Source of the DNA: Solirubrobacterales bacterium
GTDB taxonomy: Bacteria > Actinomycetota > Thermoleophilia > Solirubrobacterales > Solirubrobacteraceae
Assembly (NCBI GenBank): GCA_009781575.1
Contig: WQXW01000134.1
Coordinates: 1 to 5,665, forward strand
DNA: 5,665 bases
Direction of reading: 5' to 3'
The position numbers and the translations under genes were made by a program. Of the stretch, positions 1 through 5,617 are shown in pieces (positions within the stretch are counted from its first letter, which is position 1; the number at the start of each line of letters is the position of its first letter). A model generated the notes under the pieces. That model had not been told where the DNA came from. It ran no database searches and was given only the letters and a program-made list of their open reading frames with translations.

Positions 1-701
1 CCGCGGTGGAGCAGCCCGCGAATCGCGGTGGCCAGCTGCGCGTGGGCTTCTTCGCTGAAGGTGGCCAGATACACCGCGCCCAGCTTCACGCCGTCGACGG
101 TGTGCATCGAGGAGGCCACCACCGGCGTCTGGATGGTGGCGCGCATGATCGAGATCGTGCGCTCGGCGGAGCCGCGCCGCAGCGTGATGCGCACGGTGGT
201 GCCCGGCGGCCCTCGCACCAGGCCGGTGGCGGTCGACACCGGCAGGCCGGCCAGCCGCCGGTGATCGACCGCGACGATCACTTCGCCCGCGCGCAGCCCC
301 GCGTGGGCGGCGGGCGATGAGTCGAACACCCGTTCCACCCGCAGGCCCGCGGGGGTGGAGCCGACGCTCACGCCGATGCCGGTGAAGGTCGACGGTTCGT
401 CGAACTGGTGCAGTTCACTTTCGGTGAGGAACGCCGAGTAGGGGTCGTCGAGGCTGGCCAGCATGCCTTCGATCGACGCGCGCGCCAGCGTGCGCTTGGC
501 CACGGGGCGGTAGTAGTCGTGGGCCACCGTGTCGATCGCCTGGTTGATGCGCGGGGTTTCGCGGTCGGCGAGGAACGCGTGCTGCATGAACCCCGGCAGA
601 TCTTCGGGGTGGCCTCCCAGCCACATGCCCAGCGCCAGCAGCGCCAGCGCGATCGCCACCGCGAGGGCAGTCAGCAGCGGTTGTCGGGCGCGGGCGGGCA
701 T
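1..701 (-). CDS. S41-family C-terminal processing peptidase with PDZ domain (N-terminal part, cut by window edge)
   Basis: Reading the minus strand from the ATG at 701 gives 233 codons, open to the window edge. Residues 1-30 look like an uncleaved signal anchor: a basic start (MPARARQ) and a hydrophobic run at about 9-28. This predicts an extracytoplasmic enzyme tethered to the membrane. Next comes the pre-PDZ helical region with the family motif LDDPYSAFL (about 84-92). A PDZ domain follows at about 103-187, with TGIGVSVG, SPAAHAGLRAGE and the VRGPPGTTVRITL strand, a layout typical of CtpA/CtpB/Prc proteases. The S41 catalytic core begins near 190 (GVKLGAVYLATF), and its Ser/Lys dyad lies outside the window. 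ATG 701 is the only plausible start, because the frame is closed upstream by a stop at 758-756 with no other start codon between. No Shine-Dalgarno sequence is visible. Ten of eleven Glu codons are GAA, unlike the neighbours. Such proteases trim or degrade exported proteins; the substrate here is unknown. Confidence 0.9.
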   Translation of the reverse strand, partial: MPARARQPLLTALAVAIALALLALGMWLGGHPEDLPGFMQHAFLADRETPRINQAIDTVAHDYYRPVAKRTLARASIEGMLASLDDPYSAFLTESELHQFDEPSTFTGIGVSVGSTPAGLRVERVFDSSPAAHAGLRAGEVIVAVDHRRLAGLPVSTATGLVRGPPGTTVRITLRRGSAERTISIMRATIQTPVVASSMHTVDGVKLGAVYLATFSEEAHAQLATAIRGLLHR

Positions 702-782
702 CGCGGCTATCGGGGACGGGTGAGCATCGCGGTCATCGGGCGCGGGGGCGCATGGCTACGATTCTCGGGCGCGGGCGGGCAT
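676..782 (-). repeat. Degenerate ~26-bp tandem repeat, four copies, each opening with ATG
   Basis: On the minus strand four copies start at 782, 753, 727 and 701, with spacings of 29, 26 and 26 bp. The shared 18-base core is ATGCCCGCCCGCGCCCGA, with 0 to a few mismatches per copy, followed in three copies by a tail close to xxACCGCG. The first and last copies share a perfect 21-bp stretch (765-785 and 684-704). The copy at 701 is the actual start of the S41 peptidase gene and encodes MPARAR. The other three open short frames that stop almost at once: MPARARES-stop, MRPRAR-stop and MLTRPR-stop. The array occupies most of the divergent intergenic region, so it overlaps whatever promoter serves the peptidase gene. 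It looks like slippage or local duplication of the 5' end of the gene. Confidence 0.85.
707..736 (-). other. Possible 9-codon upstream reading frame before the S41 peptidase gene
   Basis: Inside the tandem repeat, the minus strand reads ATG ACC GCG ATG CTC ACC CGT CCC CGA TAG, giving MTAMLTRPR-stop. It ends five bases before the peptidase ATG at 701. A frame this close could feed ribosomes to the downstream start, which itself lacks a Shine-Dalgarno sequence. It may equally be a by-product of the repeat structure. There is no independent evidence that it is translated. Confidence 0.2.
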
Positions 783-788
783 CGCTGG

Positions 789-805
789 GCACTATTGTGC
801 AGTGC
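789..805. promoter_or_regulatory. Small inverted repeat and -10-like element just upstream of the M16 peptidase start
   Basis: The 17 bases before the M16 start contain arms GCACT (789-793) and AGTGC (801-805). GCAC (789-792) can alternatively pair with GTGC (797-800). TATTGT at 793-798 fits a TAnnnT -10 element and ends eight bases before the ATG at 807, so the transcript would be leaderless or nearly so. I see no convincing -35 element, and no Shine-Dalgarno sequence is present. The palindrome overlaps the putative -10, a position suited to an operator. This is inference from position only. Confidence 0.3.
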
Positions 806-806
806 G

Positions 807-2060
807 ATGGCGACGATCAGCTCCACAACCGTTGCCCCCAACGGGCTGCCGATCCACCGCGTGGCGCTGCCGGGCACCCGCGCGGTGACGGTGCTGGTGG
901 CGTTCGACGCGGGCGCGCGCACCGAGCGGCCGGCGGAGAATGGCATGGCGCACTTCCTCGAGCACCTCGTGTTCAAGGGCGGCGAGCGCTACCCCACCTA
1001 CCGGGATGTCAACGAGACCGCCGAGCGCATGGGAGGGGTGCTGAACGCCTACACCAGCCACGATCTGGTGGCCTTCCACATCACGGTGCGCGCGTCGGCG
1101 GCGTCCGAGGCGATCGACCTGTTGAGCGACTTCGTGGCGCGGCCGCGGCTGGACGGCGAGGAGCTCGACCGCGAGCGGGGCGTGGTGATCCAGGAGATCA
1201 ACCGCGCCTACGACCAGCCCTCCACGGTCGCGGAGTACCTGATCGACCGCGCCGCGTTCGGCGAGCACCCGCTGGGGCGGACCGTGCTGGGCCCCGAGGA
1301 GAACCTGCGCTCCTTCACGCGCGAGGGGATCGTGAGCTTCCGCGAGCGCCGCTGGGCGGGCGAGCGCGGCGCCGCGCTGCTGGTGGGCAACCTCGAGGAT
1401 GTGCCGCCCGAGGAGGAGCTCACGGAGCTGTTCGCGCGCTTCCCCGCGCTGCCCGCGCCGGACCCCTACGTGCGCGCGCCCGCCTTCGAGCCGGAGGTGC
1501 TGGTCGAGCAGCGCGACACCAACCAGTCGCACCTGCGCATGATCTACCGCCCCGACGTGAGCGTAGCCGACCTGCGCCAGCGCGCGGCGATGGCGATCTA
1601 CTCGACGCTCCTGGGCGGCTCGATGGGGTCGCGGCTGTTCGACGAGATCCGCGAGAAGCGCGGCCTGTGCTACTCGGTGTACGCGGTCGACCACGCGTTC
1701 GCCGACATGCCCATCCTGCAGCTCGGCTCCGGCCTGGAGTCGGGCAAGTGCGTCGAGGCGTACGGGCGCATGCGCGAGATCGTCGATGAGCTGCGCGCGG
1801 AGGGGCCCACCGAGGAGGAGGTCGCCCGCGCGCGCGCGTACGCCGCCGGCCGGCTGGTGCTGGCCTTCGAGAACACCGGCGCGGTCGCGCGCCACGCGGC
1901 CTCCGAGGCGATCGTGTTCGGCGCCGACATCGACCCCGACGCGGCGATCGCCGCGCTCGACGCGGTCACCTTCGATGAGGTGCGCGAGGTGTCCTCCGGC
2001 GTCTCCGAGAGCCTCGCCGTGGCCTGCGTGGGCCCCCACGAGGCCGCCGAATTCGCCTAG
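807..2060 (+). CDS. M16B-family zinc metallopeptidase (insulinase/processing-peptidase-like)
   Basis: The 417-residue product has the bacterial M16B layout of two related halves in one chain. The inverted zinc motif HFLEH is at 49-53: H49 and H53 are metal ligands and E52 is the catalytic base. The third ligand is E130 in VVIQEIN, exactly 76 residues after H53 as the family pattern requires. The substrate-binding stretch NAYTSHDLVAF follows at 80-90. The C-terminal half carries the conserved GSRLFDEIREKRGLCYSVYA segment (about 274-293). There is no signal peptide, so a cytoplasmic enzyme acting on peptides or small proteins is expected. The frame stays open upstream to about 408, but those codons are antisense to the S41 peptidase gene and repeat array and show no family similarity, so I start at ATG 807. 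Glu codons are GAG in 42 of 43 cases by hand count. It is divergent from the S41 peptidase and convergent with nadA. Confidence 0.95.
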   Translation: MATISSTTVAPNGLPIHRVALPGTRAVTVLVAFDAGARTERPAENGMAHFLEHLVFKGGERYPTYRDVNETAERMGGVLNAYTSHDLVAFHITVRASAASEAIDLLSDFVARPRLDGEELDRERGVVIQEINRAYDQPSTVAEYLIDRAAFGEHPLGRTVLGPEENLRSFTREGIVSFRERRWAGERGAALLVGNLEDVPPEEELTELFARFPALPAPDPYVRAPAFEPEVLVEQRDTNQSHLRMIYRPDVSVADLRQRAAMAIYSTLLGGSMGSRLFDEIREKRGLCYSVYAVDHAFADMPILQLGSGLESGKCVEAYGRMREIVDELRAEGPTEEEVARARAYAAGRLVLAFENTGAVARHAASEAIVFGADIDPDAAIAALDAVTFDEVREVSSGVSESLAVACVGPHEAAEFA

Positions 2061-2199
2061 CGACTCGCGGCGCAGCCGACCTCGAACACACCTGTCCGAG
2101 GCGCCGCTGGGGGATTCAAAAAGAGGATTCGTTCCGCGCGGAACCAATCCAAAAAACAAAAAACGCAACGGACGCTGCTCGACCGGCCTCTCAGCCCTC
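2061..2199. other. Convergent intergenic region (M16 peptidase / nadA)
   Basis: This 139-base gap contains the operon terminator and nothing that looks coding. A weak CCTCG/CGAGG inverted repeat at 2080-2084 and 2097-2101, with a 12-base loop, is the only hairpin I see for the plus-strand M16 transcript. It has no T-tract, so how that transcript ends is unclear. Confidence 0.6.
2117..2150 (-). terminator. Intrinsic terminator of the nadC-nadA operon
   Basis: The hairpin arms are 2125-2135 and 2140-2150: GGATT and AATCC, then one C-C mismatch, then GTTCC and GGAAC, closing on a GCGC loop. Reading the minus strand, the stem is followed at once by TCTTTTTG (2124-2117), a proper U-tract. The stem begins about 50 bases after the nadA stop. 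On the plus strand the stem is followed by A-runs (AAAAAACAAAAAA, 2151-2163) rather than T-runs, so it should not act as a canonical terminator for the M16 transcript. This A/T-rich patch stands out sharply in a GC-rich window. Confidence 0.8.
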
Positions 2200-3279
2200 T
2201 CAGCCGATCGCGACCATGCGGTCGATCGGCACGCGCGCCCGTCGGGCGATCTCCTCGGGCACGCGCACCTCGAACCTGTCCTCGCGCAGCGAGTCGCGCA
2301 GCTTGGGCAGCGTGATCATCTTCATGAAGGGGCAGATCGCCTCGGGGTTGGCGGCGATGAACCGCACGTCCGGCGCGGCCATCTGCAGGGGGTAGAGCAT
2401 CCCGGTCTCGGTGGCCACCACCGCCTCGCGCGCGCCCGCGCCCGCGCCCCCGCCCGCGCCCGCGCCCCCGCCCGCGCCCTGTGACGCCTCCGCCTCGCTC
2501 GCATAGGCGAGCATCCCGCCGGTGGAGAGCATGTGCACGCCATCTGTGTCCACGTCGCCGGCGGCGACGTACTCCATCACGCTGGTGGTGCAGCCGCACT
2601 CGGGGTGGATGAGGAAGTCCGCGCCCGGGTGGGCCGCGCGCGTGGCCTCGATGTCGGTGGGGCGGATGCCCGCGTGCACGTGGCACTCGCCGTCCCACAC
2701 GTGCATCGCGCGCCCCAGCTCGCGCTCCACGTAGGCGCCGAGCCACATGTCCGGCCCGAACAGGATCTGGGTGTGCTCGCCATGGGTGGCGTAGATGTGG
2801 CGCACCACCTCGACCGCGTTGGATGAGGTGCAGCAGTAGTCGGTCTCCGCCTTGACCTCGGCGGAGGTGTTGACGTACATCACCACCACCGCCCCGGGGT
2901 ACTCCTCCTTCCAGCTCCGCAGCTGGGGGGCGTCGATCGAGTCGGCCAGCGAGCAGCCGGCCTCCAGGTCGGGGATCAGCACGCGCTTTGACGGGCAGAG
3001 GATCGAGGCGGTCTCGGCCATGAAGTGCACACCGCAGAAGACGATCACCTCCGCATCGGCGGCCGCGGCGGCCCGGCGCGAGAGCCCCAGCGAGTCGCCC
3101 ACGTAATCGGCCACGTCCTGCACCTCCGGCACCTGGTAGTTGTGGGCGAGGATCACCGCGCGGCGCTCGCGCGCGAGCGCGCGCACCTCCTCCTTCAGCT
3201 CCGCCACCTCCGCCTCGCCCAGCTGGGCGAGGAGGGCCTGGGCGAGGGGCGGCTGATCGGGTGCCATCGGCAATCTCAT
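2200..3279 (-). CDS. nadA: Quinolinate synthase NadA
   Basis: The 359-residue product is a [4Fe-4S] quinolinate synthase. It condenses iminoaspartate with dihydroxyacetone phosphate to make quinolinate, the first pyridine of de novo NAD synthesis, in the cytoplasm. Family motifs are clear: AHNYQVPEVQDVADYVGDSL (45-64), FCGVHFMAETA (81-91), WDGECHVHAGI (195-205), HPECGC (225-230), STGGM (252-256) and ATETGM (289-294). By comparison with known NadA proteins, the three cluster ligands should be C109 (AGCSLAD), C199 (GECHVH) and C316 (ICPFMK), all present. Residues 268-283 are an unusual Gly/Ala tract encoded by an 18-bp tandem repeat. I choose ATG 3279 because its A is the last base of the nadC stop (TGATG). 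A GGAG lies about 11 bases upstream, in the nadC end. A TTG one codon earlier and an ATG at 3267 (residue 5) are less likely alternatives. Confidence 0.97.
   Translation of the reverse strand: MRLPMAPDQPPLAQALLAQLGEAEVAELKEEVRALARERRAVILAHNYQVPEVQDVADYVGDSLGLSRRAAAAADAEVIVFCGVHFMAETASILCPSKRVLIPDLEAGCSLADSIDAPQLRSWKEEYPGAVVVMYVNTSAEVKAETDYCCTSSNAVEVVRHIYATHGEHTQILFGPDMWLGAYVERELGRAMHVWDGECHVHAGIRPTDIEATRAAHPGADFLIHPECGCTTSVMEYVAAGDVDTDGVHMLSTGGMLAYASEAEASQGAGGGAGAGGGAGAGAREAVVATETGMLYPLQMAAPDVRFIAANPEAICPFMKMITLPKLRDSLREDRFEVRVPEEIARRARVPIDRMVAIG
2435..2479 (-). repeat. 18-bp tandem repeat inside nadA (2.5 perfect copies) encoding a Gly/Ala tract
   Basis: On the plus strand the unit CCCGCGCCCGCGCCCCCG occurs at 2435-2452 and 2453-2470, and its first half again at 2471-2479, with no mismatch. 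On the coding strand it specifies GAGGGA GAGGGA GAG, within SQGAGGGAGAGGGAGAGARE. The unit is a multiple of three, so gain or loss of copies keeps the reading frame. The tract falls between STGGMLAYA and VVATETGM, where the NadA proteins I recall have a shorter segment, so it looks like an inserted loop. Confidence 0.9.
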
Positions 3280-4142
3280 CAAGGGAGCGTCTCCAGGATC
3301 ATCGAGAGATCGAGCGCCGGCGCCGAGTGGGTCAGCGCGCCGATCGACACAAAGTTTATCCCCGTGCCCGCGAGCTCCGGGAGGCGCTCCAGCGTGACGC
3401 CGCCGCTGGTCTCCAGCGTCGCGCGCCCCCCCACCTGCGCCACCGCCTCGCGCAGCGCCGGGAGGTCCATGTTGTCCAGCAGCAGGCGCGGCGCGCCCGC
3501 GGCGAGCGCCTGCTCGATCTCATGCGCGTCGCGCACCTCGACCTCAAGCGTGGCCGCCAGCGCCGGCGCCGCCTCGCGCGCGCGCGCGATCGCGGGCGCG
3601 ATGCCGCCGGCGGCCGCGATGTGGTTCTCCTTGATCAGGATCGCGTCGTAGAGGCCGCGGCGGTGGTTGCGCGCGCCTCCCGCCGCCACCGCCTCCTTCT
3701 CCAGCTCGCGCAGCCCGGGGGTGGTCTTGCGCGTGTCCAGCACCACCGCGCCGGTGCCCCGCACCGCGCGCACCGCGCGCGCCGCGAGCGTGGCCACGCC
3801 GGAGAGGTGGCCCAGGAAGTTGAGCGCAGTGCGCTCGCCGCTCAGCAGCGCGCGCGCGGAGCCCTCGAGCGAGAGCACCCTGCCGCCCTCGCGCCAGGCG
3901 CGCTCCGGCGCCAGCCGCTCCGCGTGCACGTGGGGATCGAGCGCCGCGAACACGGCTTCGGCGGCGCACAGCCCGTAGATCACGCCGGGCGCCTTCTGGC
4001 TGATCAGCGCACGACCCCGCGCGCCCGCGGGCACGGTCGCCTCGGTCGTGACGTCCCCCCCGCGGAGGTCCTCCTCCAGCGCCCGTTGCACGAGCGCGCG
4101 CAGCGGGGCGCGGCGAGCGGTATCGCTATCCACCCGCCACAC
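3279..4142 (-). CDS. nadC: Nicotinate-nucleotide pyrophosphorylase (carboxylating), quinolinate phosphoribosyltransferase NadC
   Basis: The enzyme converts quinolinate and PRPP to nicotinate mononucleotide, CO2 and pyrophosphate, the step after NadA. The 287-residue reading from GTG 4142 has all family landmarks. The N-terminal domain has EEDLRGGDVTT (23-33). The barrel has LNFLGHLSGVAT (107-118), DTRKTTPGLR (136-145), GGARNHRRGLYDAILIKENH (155-174), EVEVRD, LLLDNMD and LETSGGV. Expected active-site residues are present: R104, R138, K139, H160, R161, K171, E202 and D223. The numbering is within a residue or so of the M. tuberculosis enzyme, which supports this start. GTG 4133 (284 aa) or TTG 4151 are possible alternatives, and codons upstream to 4238 look non-coding. 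No strong Shine-Dalgarno sequence is visible; GGGTGAG lies about 12 bases before GTG 4142. It is the first gene of the operon, and its stop overlaps the nadA ATG by one base. Confidence 0.96.
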   Translation of the reverse strand: MWRVDSDTARRAPLRALVQRALEEDLRGGDVTTEATVPAGARGRALISQKAPGVIYGLCAAEAVFAALDPHVHAERLAPERAWREGGRVLSLEGSARALLSGERTALNFLGHLSGVATLAARAVRAVRGTGAVVLDTRKTTPGLRELEKEAVAAGGARNHRRGLYDAILIKENHIAAAGGIAPAIARAREAAPALAATLEVEVRDAHEIEQALAAGAPRLLLDNMDLPALREAVAQVGGRATLETSGGVTLERLPELAGTGINFVSIGALTHSAPALDLSMILETLP

Positions 4143-4264
4143 GGTATGCAATATCTCACCCGCGCCACGGCCCGCCCCTCGGGAGTTGCGCGGGTTCGCG
4201 CGGCGCCGGTGTACCGGGGCGGGCCCTCGCGCGCGCACTCACGTATCCTGCGACGTTCGCGCCG
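4143..4264. promoter_or_regulatory. Divergent promoter region nadC / double TetR with nested inverted repeats
   Basis: This 122-base region separates two outward-facing genes. It holds a perfect 10-bp inverted repeat: GGCCCGCCCC at 4169-4178 and GGGGCGGGCC at 4216-4225, 37 bases apart. Nested inside are GCGCG-GGTT-CGCGC (4188-4201) and CCGGT-GT-ACCGG (4206-4217). The last overlaps the right outer arm and is the best operator-like palindrome. TATCCT (4244-4249) fits a -10 for the TetR gene, giving a leader of about 8 bases. On the minus strand GATATT (4157-4152) could be a -10 for nadC and would make GTG 4142 leaderless. No good -35 is seen for either. I do not recognise a known NAD riboswitch here. 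Confidence 0.45.
4206..4217. promoter_or_regulatory. Candidate operator palindrome CCGGTGTACCGG
   Basis: Two 5-bp arms, CCGGT and ACCGG, surround a 2-bp centre between the divergent nadC and TetR genes, about 48 bp before the TetR start. TetR-family proteins usually bind short palindromes next to their own divergently oriented genes, so this is a natural candidate. Short GC palindromes also arise often by chance in such DNA, and I see no second copy in the window. Confidence 0.3.
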
Positions 4265-5614
4265 ATGTCCCAGCCACGGATCACACCACCGCGCGGCGCG
4301 CAGACGCCTTCGGGGACCCAGCGGGAGCGGCTCCTCGAAGCGATGACCGAGGTCGCCTCCCAGGTCGGCTACCTCGAGGCCTCGATCGCGCAGGTGACCT
4401 CGCGCGCGGGCGTCTCGCGCGCGACCTTCTACGAGCTGTTCAAGAGCAAGGAGGACTGCTTCCGCGCCACCTTTGTGCACGCCGCGGGGCTGCTGCTCGA
4501 CGGCATGCGCCGGGCCGCCGCGACCAGCGATTGGCGCACCGGCGCGCGCGCCGCGCTCGACGCGCTGCTGGGCACGATCGCGGAGCACCCCGCGGCGGCG
4601 TGGCTGGTGTTCATCGAGGGCCCCGCCAGCGGCGCGGGCTCCGAAGAGACGCGCGCGGCGCTGCGCGACGAGTTCCGCGCGCTCACCGAGGCCTTCTTCG
4701 AGGCCACCCCCAGCGACGGCTACCTGCTGGACATATCGCCGACCGCGCTGCTGGGCGCGATGCGCCGGATCGTGTTCCTCGCGCTGGCCAACCACGCGCC
4801 CGATCAGCTGCCGTGCATGCTCGACGACGTGCTCGCCTGGGTGCTCTCCTACGCGGTGCCGGTGGGCGAGAGCCGCTGGACCCTGAGCCCTCACGTGCAA
4901 CTCGAGCGCGCGCCGCGGCTGGACCCCGCGATCGCGGCGCCAATACCGATGCCCCCCGAGCCCGAGCGCGTGCCGCGCGGGCGCCACCGGCTGCCGCCGA
5001 GCGTCGTGGCGCGCAGCCACCGGGAGCGGATCCTGCAGGCCACCGCCACGGTGATGACCGACAAGGGCTACGCCGACACCACGGTGGCCGACGTGGTGGC
5101 CGGGGCGGGCATCTCGCGGGACGTCTTCTACCACCACTTCTCCGACAAGCGCCACGCCTTCCTGGAGGCGCAGCGCCGCGGCGTGCAGGAGACGCTGCTG
5201 TTCTCCGCGGAAGCGTTCTTCGCGGGCCGCACGTGGCCGGAGCGGATGTGGAACGTGCTGCACGTGCTGACCGAGGCGATCACGGTCTCGCCCGGCTTCG
5301 CGCACCTGCAGATGGTGGAGTCGTTCACCGCCGGCATCGCCGCGATCCAGTACGTGCAGGAGATGACCACCAGCTACATGGTGTTCCTCCAGGAGGGCTA
5401 CCGCTACCGGCCGGAGGCCGAAGCGCTGCCGCGCCTCTTCTCCCAGGCCACGATCGGCGCGGTGTTCGACGTGGTGCGCCGCGAGGTGACCACCGGCCGC
5501 GCGGCCGAGCTGCCGCGCATGCTGCCCCTGCTCACCTACATATCGATCGCCCCCTTCACCGGCGTGCGCGAGGCCGCGCGCATCGTCGAGGAGATCGCCG
5601 CCGCCAGGACGTGA
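4265..5614 (+). CDS. Tandem TetR/AcrR-family transcriptional regulator (two fused TetR units)
   Basis: The 449-residue product contains two TetR DNA-binding domains. The first spans about 19-66: QRERLLEAMTEVA, then QVTSRAGVSRATFYELFKSK. The second spans about 249-296: SHRERILQATATVM, GYADTTVADVV, then AGISRDVFYHHFSDK. Each has the family hallmarks, the AGVSR/AGISR recognition-helix start and an FY..F motif. Each is followed by a helical region of the size of a TetR ligand/dimerisation domain (about 67-200 and 297-445). A Pro/Arg-rich linker (about 208-247) joins them. Single TetR proteins are about 190-230 residues, so this is two full units in one chain with no frameshift or stop between. 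The second C-terminal region (GYRYRPEAEALPRLFSQATI) differs from the first, so ligands may differ. No Shine-Dalgarno sequence precedes ATG 4265. It is divergent from nadC and may regulate nadCA or itself; the ligand is unknown. Most Glu codons are GAG, unlike the S41 gene. Confidence 0.92.
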   Translation: MSQPRITPPRGAQTPSGTQRERLLEAMTEVASQVGYLEASIAQVTSRAGVSRATFYELFKSKEDCFRATFVHAAGLLLDGMRRAAATSDWRTGARAALDALLGTIAEHPAAAWLVFIEGPASGAGSEETRAALRDEFRALTEAFFEATPSDGYLLDISPTALLGAMRRIVFLALANHAPDQLPCMLDDVLAWVLSYAVPVGESRWTLSPHVQLERAPRLDPAIAAPIPMPPEPERVPRGRHRLPPSVVARSHRERILQATATVMTDKGYADTTVADVVAGAGISRDVFYHHFSDKRHAFLEAQRRGVQETLLFSAEAFFAGRTWPERMWNVLHVLTEAITVSPGFAHLQMVESFTAGIAAIQYVQEMTTSYMVFLQEGYRYRPEAEALPRLFSQATIGAVFDVVRREVTTGRAAELPRMLPLLTYISIAPFTGVREAARIVEEIAAART

Positions 5615-5617
5615 CCC

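Noticed and set aside
6..320. Short plus-strand frames at the left edge
   Set aside because: They lie antisense to the PDZ region of the S41 peptidase and have Gly/His/Arg-rich shadow composition.
408..806. In-frame N-terminal extension of the M16 peptidase
   Set aside because: It runs antisense through the S41 peptidase gene and the tandem repeat and has no protease-family similarity. Family numbering fits ATG 807.
792..2168. Long open frame on the minus strand opposite the M16 gene
   Set aside because: Composition is rich in Arg, Ala, Gly, Val and His with no domain pattern. This is the usual antisense shadow of a high-GC gene, and the plus strand has a fully recognisable M16 protein.
2435..2479. 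CRISPR-like repeat
   Set aside because: Units are directly abutting with no spacers, very short, and in frame within nadA, so this is a coding minisatellite.
4143..4238. N-terminal extension of NadC to 4238
   Set aside because: The extra residues are Arg/Gly/Ala-rich and occupy the repeat-filled intergenic region. Starting at GTG 4142 gives the usual family length and active-site numbering.
4143..4264. NAD+-sensing riboswitch upstream of nadC
   Set aside because: The hairpins are present, but I do not see the known NAD+-riboswitch motif, and nadC may be transcribed without a leader.
3261..4346. 361-codon plus-strand open frame opposite nadC
   Set aside because: An Arg/Ala-rich shadow antisense to nadC, whose catalytic motifs are intact on the minus strand.
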